A DNA stretch of 64,000 nucleotides from Furcasterigmium furcatum. Taxonomy: Eukaryota; Ascomycota; Sordariomycetes; Glomerellales; Plectosphaerellaceae. Both the position numbers and the translations under genes were made by a program. The DNA is taken from the NCBI GenBank assembly GCA_001599815.1, contig BCIA01000006.1, forward strand, positions 64,961 through 128,960, read 5' to 3'. Position 1 is the stretch's first letter; every line of letters starts with the position of its first letter. This document shows, piece by piece, positions 1 to 10,546 of this stretch. A model generated the notes under the pieces. It saw nothing but the letters and a program-made list of their open reading frames with translations. It searched no databases and had not been told where the DNA came from.

Positions 1-888
1 CGGCTGCACAATTACCACTCCCTCATCTACGCGGCCATGCTGGGAGGCAAGTCAAAGGCAGCGCTGACGGCGACGGACCGCATGGAAGCCGCAGTCACGG
101 AACGCCTTCTGCGCACGGAAAAGCCCGCTCTCGCCAACTGGATGGAGTTCTTCAAGGCTGTTCGCGTCCACGTGTACATCCGTTTCGGCATGTGGGACGA
201 GCTTAAGCAGCTCAGGCCGCTCAAGGACAGGCACCTATACTGTGTAACCAATGTCATGCGTCATTACGGTAAGGCCATCGCGCATGCCGCCACCGGTGAG
301 GTTGACGAGGCCGATGCAGAGCACGAGCTCTTCCGAGAGGCGTCGAGGCTCGTGCCTCCGGAGCGCCTCGACTTTCCCAACAAGATCTGCGACATACTCC
401 AGGTAGCGTCCGCCATGCTGGATGGGGAGATTGAGTACCGCCGCGGTAACTATGCCACATCCTTCAAGCGCCTGCAGGATGCCGTCGCTCTCGAGGATGA
501 GCTCCCCTTTGCCGAGCCTTGGGGGTGGATGCTTCCAGCGCGACACGCCTATGCAGCGCTGTCTCTAGAACAGGGCCACGTTGAGCAGGCGGCCATCGCG
601 TACGCCGAGGACCTGGGCCTCTATCCGACCCCAAAGCGGGCTCACCAGCATCCAAACAACGTGTGGGCGTTGCACGGCTACCATGAATGCCTCGTGCGGC
701 TGGGGAGAGACGCGGAGGCCATCATCATCGGCAGGCAGCTGAAGCACGCAGCTGCGGAGGCAGATGTCAAGATTACATCGTCGTGTTTCTGCAGGTTTGG
801 CGCGCTCACGTCGGGTAAACGTGTTAACAATGGCACATCGTGCGGTGGTCTGTGCGGGACAGACGATTGCTCACAGCCGGAGCGTTAA
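1..888 (+). CDS. TPR-repeat protein, 3' part (5' end outside window)
   Basis: The reading frame is open from the first base of the window, so the gene starts upstream; about 295 residues are visible. The sequence is almost wholly helical, with tetratricopeptide-like pairs: a repeat around GEIEYRRGNYATSFKRLQDA (about residues 142-161), then ARHAYAALSLEQGHVEQAAIAY and WALHGYHECLVRLGRDAEA. Ascomycetes have long cytosolic TPR-domain proteins of unknown role with this kind of C-terminus. TPR arrays usually act as protein-binding scaffolds; the partner cannot be told. The last 35 or so residues, after the CFCRF motif, are low-complexity and Cys/Gly rich, unlike the repeats, so the true end could be near CFCRF with an unrecognised 3' intron. 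Confidence 0.7.
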   Translation, partial: RLHNYHSLIYAAMLGGKSKAALTATDRMEAAVTERLLRTEKPALANWMEFFKAVRVHVYIRFGMWDELKQLRPLKDRHLYCVTNVMRHYGKAIAHAATGEVDEADAEHELFREASRLVPPERLDFPNKICDILQVASAMLDGEIEYRRGNYATSFKRLQDAVALEDELPFAEPWGWMLPARHAYAALSLEQGHVEQAAIAYAEDLGLYPTPKRAHQHPNNVWALHGYHECLVRLGRDAEAIIIGRQLKHAAAEADVKITSSCFCRFGALTSGKRVNNGTSCGGLCGTDDCSQPER

Positions 889-983
889 GAAATAGAACAA
901 AACTACCGTCCATGAGTCTCTGATTCGTTCAGTTCTACCACTCTTTTCAGCAAGGGTTAATCCGTCAGGCACATCTCATATCC

Positions 984-2306
984 CTAGGCCAAGGCATCCT
1001 CAAACTGCTGAATCTTAGACCTAACCTCGTCAACGACTCTGTAACATGGAATCAGTGCCCTGGCCGCCGTGCTCTGGGGACAAACATCTGACGGGTCGGG
1101 ATCAACGTCGCCCTTTTCCTTCCAACAACGCCCCTCTTGGTCCGGACATTCCCTGTGGCCGATGAGGTGCCGTTGGCGCTGCCTCTCGGCAAACTGCCCG
1201 CCAAGATCCGCGAGCCTCTCGGCGTCGCTTTTTAGGCCTTCCGTAACGAGGTCGTAGAATCGGTCGTTGCTCGTGCGGAAGCCGAGCGGTGGAGAGTCAG
1301 CCTCGGCTTCGCCGAGCATGAGGTAAACTGTGTCGCCGCCCATGTTCCTCTCTGTGAGGCCGATGCAGTAGTCCTTGAGCCAATGCAGATACCGCTGGTA
1401 GCCGGCCGTGACCTTGAGAGAGAGACGGCCGATGAGCAGGACGTTCTGTAGGGTGACGCGGGGGGGCTTGGACATGTCGTAGCACCTGGGGCACGTCAAG
1501 AGCCTGTCGAACAAGTCGGTGCCCTGACGGAGGGTATGTACCATGCTGTGGGACACGACGTCGCTGTTTAACGATCTCATCACATCGAACACCTGTTTTG
1601 CGCAGTCGCACGGCTGTTCTGGCTCAACTGCCGCCGCCGGTCCCGACGCTGATGCCGATGCTGCCACTGCAGATGCGGGGGCGGCGGCGCTGGGGGAGAG
1701 CTCCGAATCATGAACGACGCTGGTCAGACAGCTCCAGAAGGAGTCTAAAGGCAACGCGTCTAGCTGCCCGCTCATATTGAAGTCGAGGAAGGGCAGCGTG
1801 CTAAAGTCATCGCTACTGAAGGCAGCGCCATGCGACTCTTGTGAAGTCCACTCGGCCGACGCGACGGACAGTTGCATGTCGGCCGAACTGCTGGGCGTGA
1901 CTACCGAGGAGCCTTCGTCGCCGAAGGACCTGAATGGAGTCGTGTAGTGGGATTGCCGGTGATGGGTGCCACGGGTCGTGTCTTGCTGTCCGTTCTGGTG
2001 ATGGCTGTGCCGCTGGGTGTGTTGGGCGTGACGTGGGCGGTGATGCTGCTGTCCTGGCTCGACGAGGGACCATTTCCGAGGCCTACCGGGCATGCCCTTA
2101 TCGTGAAACTTGCAGGCGAGCGCCAGGCGGACACATCTTGAGCAGCCCGTGTCTTCCCCTGAGCACTTGAGCTTCCGGGCCCCTGGTCACGACGCCGCAT
2201 GTCAGTCATCATACTTGGGCCCCAACCCATTGGGTAACGGAAAACATAACGGCGAAGTGAGAGACTCACGGCATGCTTCGCATGATTTTCGTTTTTGCGG
2301 CTCCAT
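984..2306 (-). CDS. Zn2Cys6 transcription factor, AflR-like
   Basis: Two exons: 2306-2270 and 2182-984, with an intron 2269-2183 (GTGAGT...CAG) that falls inside the zinc cluster; 411 residues. Joining them restores a complete N-terminal binuclear cluster: CEAC, RARKLKC, SGEDTGC, SRC, VRLALAC. It is followed by a basic GRPRK linker, the layout seen in AflR-type regulators of fungal secondary metabolism. The middle (about 80-190) is Ser/Ala rich and disordered. The C-terminal half holds the conserved helical region with CDCAKQVFDVMRSL and LLTCPRCYDMSKPPRVTLQN, typical of the aflatoxin-regulatory-protein domain. It is divergent from the rhodanese gene, with 283 bp between starts, so it may regulate that gene and the homocitrate synthase beyond. 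No polyketide or peptide synthase is in the window. Confidence 0.85.
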
Positions 2307-2589
2307 GGCGCTCATTATTAACTCGTACGTTGGCGAATTCAGCCGCCTCTGGTGCTCGTCCATTCCTTTTACTCCGCGCTTGGTGGGCGCGGTGCTGAAT
2401 GGCGAACTTGCGCGGGGCGATGGCGCAAAAATGTGGATCATGTGGAGTTTACCCCTCTTAGAACTGTGGATAGCCTTTTGATCCCAAGGATGAAAATGGT
2501 CCGAGAAGGCTGGTATATAGGTAGGTGTCGATGAGTTGGTAACAGTCCATGGCGTAGACCTGCCTCTCACTTTCACTGAACTGAAAGCA
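2307..2589. promoter_or_regulatory. Divergent promoter, AflR-like regulator / rhodanese gene
   Basis: This 283-bp stretch separates two divergent start codons. It contains a TATA-like segment (tggtatatag, about 2511-2520), placed 70-80 bases before the rhodanese ATG. A longer reading of the rhodanese frame, back to a TTG at 2536, has no ATG and is not used. Confidence 0.5.
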
Positions 2590-4179
2590 ATGGCCAAGAC
2601 AATCACCCCCCACCAGCTGCGCCACCACTGGGCAAACCGCCATGAAATCGCACTCCTCGACGTTCGAGAGGAAGGTCCCTACGCAGAGTCCCATCCCTTT
2701 TTCGCCCTGAGCGTTCCCGTCTCGGAGGTAGAGGCCAGATTGCCCGCCCTCGTTCCACGCCTGGCCGCTCCGATCGTGGTCTACGACGATGGCGAGGGGT
2801 ATGTCGCGCGCGCGGCGGCACGCATAACGGCCATGGGCTACCGGGACGTCTCCATCCTAGATGGCGGTCTGTCGGGCTACGCGCGGGTGGGCGAGGTCTT
2901 CCGGGATGTCAACGTTCCCTCAAAGGCATTTGGCGAGTTGGTCGAGTCCATTCGCCGCACGCCGTCCCTGCCCGCCCCTGAGGTCAAGCGGGTGTTGGAG
3001 AGCGACCAGGCTGTTCTCGTCCTGGACGCTAGGAGGTATGAGGAATACCATACGATGAGCATCCCGGGCGGACAGAGCTGTCCTGGGGGCGAACTCTTGT
3101 ACCGGCTGTTCGATGCCGCGCCGGACCCGAGTACAACGGTCATCGTCCACTGCGCGGGGCGTACGCGCAGCATCGTCGGCACACAGTCCCTCGTCAATGC
3201 CGGCGTCCCTAACAAGGTGGTTGCTCTCGAAAATGGAACCATCGGCTGGACTCTCGCAGGGTTCGAGTTGGACACCGGCAAGAACGCGCGCGTCGGGCCG
3301 CCGTCGCCAGAGGCTGTGCGAAAGGCTCGAGAGCACTCCAAGGCATGGGCACAGCACGTCGGTGTCTCCGTCATTACAAGTGACCAGCTCAGGCAGTTCG
3401 CAGCATCTGCCGAAGACCGAACTCTCTATCTGCTGGACGTCCGAGACCCAACCGAGTATGCCCGAGGCCACCCGAACGGTTTCCTCTCCGCCCCTGGCGG
3501 TCAGCTTGTCCAGGCCACAGACGAATGGGTGGGCGTTCGCGGTGCTCGGGTCGTTTTATACGATACGGACGGTGTGAGAGGTCTCATGACGGCCAGCTGG
3601 CTCGTCCAGTTGGGGTGGGATGTCCACGTCCTACATGAGAATGACACGGTGCCTGAGGATCTGCCCCGACCCCAGCAGCCCTCGTGGCGTACACCGAGCT
3701 CAGGTGGCATTGCAGTCGAGGAATTGAAAAGTCTCAGCAACGCGACTATTGTGGACCTCGCCCGCAGTCCAGTATATCGCAAGGGCCACATTCCCGGCGC
3801 ATGGTTTGCCTCCGGACCGGAACTCGCACGGGACCTCAGCCTTGTTCCGGGCAATGGCCCCATCGTGCTCACATCACCGGATGGTGACGTTTCCTGTGCG
3901 AACGTCGAGCATGTGCACCAAGCTATTGCGAACTCTTCCGCACGGGAAATCCTGCACCTCATCGGAGGCACTGCGGCTTGGAAAGTGGCGGGTCTGCCAA
4001 TCGAGACAGAACCGCGGTGGCTATCGGAGCCCATTGACATATACAAACGCCCATACGAGGGTACGGAAAATGCCGAGAAGGACATGCAGGGCTACATTGA
4101 CTGGGAACATGGGCTTGTGGCACAGGTTGCAAATGATGGGATTGCGTGCTTTCACGTTGTGCGTGAGAAAGCCGCATAG
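2590..4179 (+). CDS. Four-domain rhodanese-family sulfurtransferase, bacterial type
   Basis: Intronless, 529 residues from the ATG at 2590. Four rhodanese folds lie in tandem, each opening with an LLDVRxxxEY/GH-type strand: LLDVREEGPY (about 20), VLDARRYEEYHTMSIPGG (about 145), LLDVRDPTEYARGHPNG (about 285) and IVDLARSPVYRKGHIPG (about 400). Only the second keeps a catalytic loop: VHCAGRTRS with Cys188, the six-residue loop of single-domain sulfurtransferases. In domains 1 and 3 the Cys position is Asp (VYDDGEG, LYDTDG). Expected activity is transfer of sulfane sulfur from thiosulfate or a persulfide to a thiol acceptor, in the cytosol, as no targeting signal is seen. Quadruple-rhodanese proteins of about 530 residues are, from memory, a proteobacterial architecture. 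Together with the lack of introns among intron-rich neighbours this suggests horizontal transfer. The natural substrate is unknown. Confidence 0.85.
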   Translation: MAKTITPHQLRHHWANRHEIALLDVREEGPYAESHPFFALSVPVSEVEARLPALVPRLAAPIVVYDDGEGYVARAAARITAMGYRDVSILDGGLSGYARVGEVFRDVNVPSKAFGELVESIRRTPSLPAPEVKRVLESDQAVLVLDARRYEEYHTMSIPGGQSCPGGELLYRLFDAAPDPSTTVIVHCAGRTRSIVGTQSLVNAGVPNKVVALENGTIGWTLAGFELDTGKNARVGPPSPEAVRKAREHSKAWAQHVGVSVITSDQLRQFAASAEDRTLYLLDVRDPTEYARGHPNGFLSAPGGQLVQATDEWVGVRGARVVLYDTDGVRGLMTASWLVQLGWDVHVLHENDTVPEDLPRPQQPSWRTPSSGGIAVEELKSLSNATIVDLARSPVYRKGHIPGAWFASGPELARDLSLVPGNGPIVLTSPDGDVSCANVEHVHQAIANSSAREILHLIGGTAAWKVAGLPIETEPRWLSEPIDIYKRPYEGTENAEKDMQGYIDWEHGLVAQVANDGIACFHVVREKAA

Positions 4180-4844
4180 TTAGACAAGAATCTGAGTTGC
4201 GGTGTCGACATGGGCTGAAACAGCTGTTGATGCAACCTGGAGACAGGTTCAATATCATTGCTGCCTTGCGATGTCAATGATGACGGTGAAAGTCGAGTTC
4301 AGAACAGTCAAAAGTTTCCGGCACCGACTTGTGCGATGTGAGCCGGATGATATACGCAAAAGAGAGGACTCCCGTGTTGAGCACCTGTTTCATTTTTACA
4401 GGATGAATTACAGTTATAGTGACTTGGTAGACGTTCTTCGGTGCGGACAAGAAGAGGAAGTATGCTTCCAATGTCATCGAGACCGCCGAGGATCGACCCC
4501 CGATGTAATCGATATGTGGGGAGCCCTGGATTTAGCTCCGGGCGAGGTCCGAAATACACCTGGAGATGTTCCGACAACCCCATCTTCTCCCACCTCCCCG
4601 TCACCTTGTTTACTTCTAGACCACTCCCTTGCGCCGCTTGAAGACTGAAGTGGCTCACATTCGGCTTTTATTTCCGTCTGAGTCATTCGAGAATTATTTA
4701 TTATTTATTCGCGCTTCAATCCTCTATCACAAATGCTGAAGTTCTTCACCTACCGCCAACCAAAGTCGTCCGCGGTCCCTTCAAGAGCTGCGATCGACTT
4801 TACTCATCCTGTTCATCCGACTTGATCAACCTGGAATCGTCAAC
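4180..4844. other. Intergenic, promoter of homocitrate synthase-like gene
   Basis: A 665-bp gap holding only short unconvincing frames. From about 4680 it has an AT-rich block (ttatttattatttattcg) and then pyrimidine-rich DNA, as expected of a fungal core promoter and 5' leader. Confidence 0.5.
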
Positions 4845-6603
4845 ATGACTGACGCCGCTATGACTAATGGCACTGTCGCCTGCCGTCCCACTAATAAGCC
4901 CTTCCAGACTGTTGGAGACTACTTGTCGAACATTAGCAACTTCAAGTTCATCGAGAGCACACTGAGAGAGGGAGAGCAGTTCTCTAATGCCTTTTTCGAC
5001 ACGGGTAGGGTCCTCCAGACTTCAAACAATGCATAACGCCGACACTTAGCTAACTTGAGCCGGCCGATAGAAACTAAGATCAAGATGTATGGCGAGGCTA
5101 AGCTAACCTTATCTATGAACAACCTGGCCCGAGACTAACGAGACTCTTCTGTAATAGCGCCACCGCTTTGTCCGACTTTGGCGTTGAGTACATCGAGCTC
5201 ACATCACCCGTTGCTTCCCCGCAGTCCCGAGATGACTGTGCGGCCATCTGCAAGCTCGGCCTCAAGTCTAAGATTCTAACCCGTTCGTTGTTACTTCACT
5301 GGTAGGAGACCATTTGCTGATCACGTCTTAGATGTGCGGTGTAATATGGATGATGCCCGTGTTGCTGTTGAGACAGGCGTCGATGGCGTCGATCTCGTTA
5401 TTGGTACCTCCCAGCAGCTCCAGACGCACTCGCATGGGAAGAACATTGAGACTATCAAGAAGACTGCGCTTGAGGTCATTGAATACGTTCAGAGGTAACG
5501 TGGCCAAGCTCATGTCACCCACTGACACGAATTTCCGTGCTCATTTTCTATACTCACAGCCAAGGACGCGAAGTTCGTTTCTCTTCAGAGGATTCTTTCA
5601 GGTCCGATTTCGTTGATATCCTGGCCCTGTACAAGGCTGTCGACGCCGCGGGTGTGAACCGGGTAGGCGTTGCCGATACCGTCGGCTGTGCCACACCCCG
5701 GCAAGTATATGAGCTTGTTCGCACGCTCCGTGGCGTGGTGTCTTGTGACATCGAGGTCCATTTTGTCAGTATGCCTCTGAAGTATCGAGATCCCTGCTGA
5801 TTTAAGAAGCACGATGATACCGGCTGCGCCATTGCGAATGCCCATGCCGCCCTTGAGGCTGGCGCGACACGTTAGGATTCCAGCCCCTTGTTTTGAGATT
5901 TTGTATCTCCTGCTAACACTCCACGACAGATATCGACGTTTCCGTTCTCGGTCAGCACCCGCTGTTCAAGATGTGGTACCTAAAGTTTTAGCTAATGATT
6001 TACCAGGCATTGGTGAGCGCAACGGCATTACCCCCCTGGGCGGCTTTCTTGCTCGTATGATCACGCTCAACCGTGAATATGTTACCTCCCGGTATAAGCT
6101 GCATAAGCTCAAGGAGATCGAGGATCTGGTAGCTGATGGTATGCTTTCCCTCCTCCGTCCGTTTAACCCTCTCAAGATCCTATCTGCTAAACAGTGCCAC
6201 CAACCCTAGCCGTCGAGATCAACGTACCGTTCAACAACTACATCACCGGCTACTCCGCGTTCCATCACAAGGCCGGTATCCACGCCAAGGCCATACTCAA
6301 CACCCCCAGCACCTACGAGATCATCAACCCCGAGGACTTTGGCATGACTCGCTTCATCCATGTCGGCTCGCGCCTAACGGGCTGGAACGCTGTCAAGAGT
6401 CGCGTTGGACAGCTTGGCCTGACCATGACCGACGACCAAGTCAAGGAGGTGTATGTTCTCTCACGCCGCCTTATCGCACTGGTGACGCTGACACCGGATA
6501 CAGGACACAGAAGATCAAGGCCATGGCGGACATCCGTCCCCTTGGTATTGACGACACGGACTCGATTATCCGGTCCTATCACAGCCACAGCGCAGACTCC
6601 TGA
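4845..6603 (+). CDS. Homocitrate synthase paralogue (acetyl-CoA + 2-oxoglutarate)
   Basis: Ten exons: 4845-5004, 5071-5086, 5158-5282, 5332-5494, 5560-5764, 5810-5870, 5930-5950, 6007-6138, 6210-6450, 6504-6603 (1224 nt, 407 residues). Homocitrate synthase is the first enzyme of the alpha-aminoadipate lysine pathway. The TIM barrel is complete: ESTLREGEQF near the N-terminus, YIELTSP, FSSEDSFRSD, GVADTVGCATPRQVYELV, HFHDDTGCAIANAH, GERNGITPLGG, then FNNYITGYSAFHHKAGIHAKAILNTPSTYEIINPEDFG. Residues of the HxH metal site and the KAGIHAKA loop are present. It stops about 10 residues after the SIIRSYH segment, so the usual 30-40-residue tail is absent, and there is no obvious mitochondrial leader. 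Exons 2 (16 nt) and 7 (21 nt) are microexons. Exon 5 to 6 could also join 3 nt earlier, adding one Lys. A duplicated, possibly pathway-specific copy is likely; no other lysine gene is present. Confidence 0.85.
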
Positions 6604-7144
6604 CTTGTTCCTGGCCATGCTGGCGATTATCACAGTGGCTAGACCATAAGCCCAAAGGAATAATAGCATGGCTCCCATGAGTCGAGATGCCTCTACAAGA
6701 AGCTTTGGAGTGAAAGGGAAGGGGTACAACCAAATGAAGACCATTTCGCAATAAGTTGCAATTCTTCGCCTTCGGAAAAATGCTTGTTTTAACAACTTCT
6801 GTTTATCGCTGGACGAAGATATATTCCACATAGCGTCCTGCACCTCTTGCGTCCGCTTTTTCTAACTTGCAGGGTTGCTCAGTGCCTCGGACATTTTCCA
6901 CATATATCGGGCTTGGTCCGACACTTACTTGGCCGACACTGAGAGCACGGGGTTCTGATTGTGAAGAGATAGAGATTCAAGGATGGATAATATAAAGGCC
7001 AAGCTTGCTCCATCCAATCGCCCCGCCGGCAATTGAACTCGAACCTGCTCGAACGCAGCTGTACTGGCTCCGAGGGGTTCAAGACCCGATCGGACATGAG
7101 CCGAGGACTCTCGCGAGGGAAAACCAGCTCCCCGCCGTATTTCT
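6604..7144. other. Intergenic between convergent genes
   Basis: A 541-bp 3' region shared by the homocitrate synthase-like gene and the regulator at 7145. Open frames on the minus strand at 6879-7148 and 6925-7164 directly follow the regulator. They could be an unjoined last exon of it, but I found no convincing splice pair. Confidence 0.4.
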
Positions 7145-8058
7145 TCAACTGGAGTTTCCTTCATTGACCCTCCAAATGAGTTCTGATGCCTCCCTCTGGG
7201 CTTGTATCTGTGCCAGGGCGTTTTTCAGGTGATGCCAGCTTTGGCTGATGCGGGGATATCCAGTTCCCTCCACGCTCTGTAGCACGGCCTGCCCTCCCAG
7301 CACATGAACGCCGATGGGGTTTCTTGGCTGCGGATGCGCATCTGAAGCAGAAAGGAATTCAACGTTTGCGAAGAGAATGCTCCCTAGCACTGCCAATTCA
7401 GCACTCTCGGAAGAGTGATCCAGGCGCGCGTTCAAGGTCTCTATCGCTAGAGAGTACTGAGTCATCGAGTAATTCCAGTCCAGCATAGATGCCAGAGGAG
7501 AACTTGCATGTTGCATCGGCAAGTAGTGTAGCTTGCTTAGAGCACCAATGGAGAGCGCGGTATGGTAGGCGAACGGTTCGAAAAGGACGAGGCGGACGAT
7601 CAAATGTTCCCAGATCGTCGAATCTAGAAAGAGCGCAAACTCTCTAGCGCAAATGACAGAAAAGAACTCGAAAAGGCCACCTTCGGGCCCTGTGAGTACT
7701 ATATGAGACGGCAGGCCGGATGAGACGGTTAAGGTAAGACTGGGAGATGTCATGAAGTCGCAACTGCGGCCGGTATTGCTGCACTGCAGGCAGGCGGGCC
7801 GTGTCTCGTCGCATTTTTTGTGTCGTATTCTAGTTCACCATTCAAGGGTTAGCATCCAAGGGAATACGGGCTATGTAGCATGGCTCCAATCTCGGCGAAG
7901 AGAGTCATGAACCCATGGCTGTGTGGCTGATCATACTTGCAGGTAAGGCAACCGCTCTTGACTTTCTTGAAACCCCGGGCTCCTGGACGGTGTTTCTTCG
8001 CGGAGCGTCTTATGCCGAAGTCAGGGAGATATTGCATCGCTGGGTGAGCACGCAACAA
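7145..8058 (-). CDS. Zn2Cys6 transcription factor, short
   Basis: Exon 1 is 8058-7937 and exon 2 is 7829-7145, separated by a GTATGA...TAG intron; 268 residues. The splice completes the zinc cluster: SGCLTC, KIRHKKC, DETRPAC, LQC, SNTGRSC. After it comes the FEFFSVICAREFALFLDSTIWEHLI segment and the LVLFEPFAYHTALSIGAL helix, typical of the Fungal_trans_2 class of regulators that open with a GCLTCKxRxxKCDE cluster. Related proteins usually run to 400-600 residues. This one ends soon after ALAQIQAQREASELIW, so either a 3' exon is missing from my model or the gene is truncated. It is divergent from the epoxide hydrolase gene, 470 bp apart, and may control it. Start could also be the Met at 8037. 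Confidence 0.7.
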
Positions 8059-8528
8059 TATTGCATCCGATTTTGAAGGTTGGTTGTGTCGGAGTGATGG
8101 CGATCAGTCCGCCCTCAGGATTCCATACGGTAATTATTGCCAGCGCTGCAGACCCCACCGCCACGCTGTTCGGCAAAAATAGGACCCCACCCAACTTCTG
8201 CAGAGGGACCACAATGGTACCTATCCATCGTGATTGGTTCGAGCGTAAGTTGAAACAAGGTTGCATCCTCGCCTCCAATGAGGCCTTCGAGTCTGCCCTG
8301 TCTTCTGTCGGAATCCACCGCCCTGAGCCTCCAAGCTCAGGATGCTAGGCCATCAATGAGAGGGTTAGATAAAAGAAAAAGGAGAAGCTACCAGCCAGTC
8401 GCCAATTATTTAATCAACGCATTTCCTCCCAAACTCATGCTCCCGTCTCCCTCTCCCCCGACTCTCCACAACGATCTCTTTCTGTCCTTGACAACGAGTA
8501 CTCTCAACTCATTCTCTTCTGATCATTA
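8059..8528. promoter_or_regulatory. Divergent promoter, Zn2Cys6 regulator / epoxide hydrolase
   Basis: A 470-bp region between divergent starts, with no credible gene. A CT-rich stretch at about 8440-8520 precedes the epoxide hydrolase ATG. Confidence 0.4.
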
Positions 8529-9901
8529 ATGATGTCTTCTCCCCAGCCCTATCAGATCCATGTGCCAGATGACAAGATCCACCGCCTCGAGCGCAAGTTG
8601 GCTCTGGCCGACTTCCCCAATGACGCTCCGGACTCTGATGGAACATCGTGGGACCGGGGACCCCCGGTCAGCGAAATCCGACGGCTGGTCAAGGTGTGGC
8701 AGGAGGGCTACAGTTGGCGCAGAGCAGAGTCAACGTTGAACAAGTTGCCTCAGTTCATGATTCCCATCACAGTCGACAGCCTCGATCATTCGTACGACAT
8801 CCATTTTGTCCACAACAAGAGCACGCGCGAGGATGCCATTCCTCTTTTGTTCCTTCATGGATGGCCAGGCAGCTTCATCGAGGTCACGAAGTTGATTGAT
8901 ACCTTGGTGGCGGGAGATGGTGAGGACGAGCCCGTCTTTCACATCGTGGCACCCAGCCTGGTGGATTTTGGGTTTTCATCCGCTAGCACAGTGAGTCTGA
9001 GGGAACGACACTCGAAAGACAGTACTATTAGTACCACAGTCCAGGCAGCTAACAACAGTCAATGTCACGCAGAAAGGGTTCCGGTTCACGCACCACGCCG
9101 AGGTTTATCACAAGTTGATGTTGAACCTTGGTTACGGCCGCTACGGTAAGCAAACTGTGTTCAATCTCGGTATTGTATTTCCATGTTTCGTTCATACACA
9201 CTAACCTATTCAATCCAGTTGTCCAAGCCGGAGATATGGGAGCGCTTATTTCCCGCTTCATGGCGAAGCAATACGGATCGTCGGGGCTTGTTGCATACCA
9301 CACGAACACTCCAGCGCCAGCCGAGCCGAAGAAGGAGACCCACCCGGACCTTTTCGAAAAGATTCTATCGACACCCCTGACGGAGCACGAAGTGGAAGGG
9401 ATGGCGAGGACTGGACGCTTCATGACAGAGGGCCAAGGGTACTACAAGATGCAGTCTACCAAGCCTACCACACTCGGATTTTCCTTCCGAGACAGCCCTG
9501 TCGGTCTTCTCGCCTGGCTCTACGAGAAGATGCACGAATGGAGCGACGACTACCCATGGACAGACGAGGAGATCTTGACGTGGGTCAGCATCTACTACTT
9601 CTCTACTGTGGGCCCGGAGGCCAGCAGCAACGCATACTATGCGATGGAGCATGATGTTGTTCCGGCCTTTGCCGCCGCCTCAACTTACGTGGACGTTCCA
9701 CTGGGGATATCAAGATTTCAAAAAGACCTCATTGTACTGCCCAAGTTGTGGTACCAGTCCCTTGGGCCGGTCGTCTGGGAGGATGAGCATGCCCGTGGTG
9801 GACACTTTGCGGCGTGGGAGCGTCCAGACGCGATTTCTGGCGCCTTGCGCCTGATGTTTGGGAATAAGGGTCCGCTGAAAGACCTGTTCGGGTCTGTGTA
9901 G
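8529..9901 (+). CDS. Epoxide hydrolase, alpha/beta-hydrolase with EHN domain
   Basis: Three exons: 8529-8990, 9073-9145, 9219-9901; 405 residues. It hydrolyses epoxides to diols through an Asp-ester intermediate. An N-terminal EHN-type lid (residues 1-100, starting PYQIHVPDDKIHRLERKLALADFP) precedes the alpha/beta-hydrolase core. Visible catalytic features are the oxyanion motif HGWPGSFIE, the nucleophile elbow QAGDMGA (Asp) and a terminal His in RGGHFAAWERPD. Tyr residues of the lid that would activate the epoxide are likely among YYFSTVGPEASSNAYY. No signal peptide, so cytosolic or microsome-associated. With the aldo-keto reductase downstream it would suit detoxification of epoxides that open to aldehydes. 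MetMet at the start leaves the first codon ambiguous by one residue. Confidence 0.9.
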
Positions 9902-10546
9902 GCAGGAGGATGCAAATTGATGGACTCCGCGAGGAGAGATCACGTTAATGGTATTAAGCTGTTTGCCCTTGTCCATCGTGGAGAATTCATGTCATGTCGC
10001 CGATTGCTAGGAGGTGGGGGACCCCGCGAAAACGGCGACCAAACCGATCATCCACCCCGGGAAAGGGGGCGCTGGCTGGGATCATGATTGGATCCAGCGT
10101 AAATTGAATCATGGAATCTGGTCGATGTCCAAAGCCCCGGATTGCTGTCAGCGCCCGGCCAACAAGGGCTGGCTTCTGCAGGCTCCTCCGACTGATTCAG
10201 GTCCCACGCCGCGAGAATGACAACCTTCAGTAGCGGAAAGTCCACAGTACACCACCATCCCTTGCTTAGTTTGGGCTAGACCGGTGGTGATGCTTCCGTG
10301 CTCGGGGCTCAGGCCGGGCTTTACTCGCCAGCCCCTTACCTGATCGGGAAATGGCGGCCGGCCTCGGCGCGGAGAAGTCCCCGAACAGACTTGACGTGAT
10401 CGACGCGGGGTGAAGCTCAATTTATTTCCAGCAACAATGAGATGTCTCTTAATTATTAGATTCATCTCAACGCTGTCCAGTACAAATAACCTGACCAGGG
10501 TAGACCACCACAGCACAACAACATCGACAAACCACCGTCCATCACC
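9902..10546. other. Intergenic, promoter of aldo-keto reductase
   Basis: A 645-bp gap between co-directional genes. No gene is seen; frames here are short and without family features. Confidence 0.4.

Noticed and set aside
2590..6603. Rhodanese plus homocitrate synthase as a nitrogenase-cofactor-like pair
   Set aside because: The pairing recalls bacterial nif loci, but nothing else of that pathway is present and fungi do not make nitrogenase. Fungal homocitrate synthase has an established lysine role.
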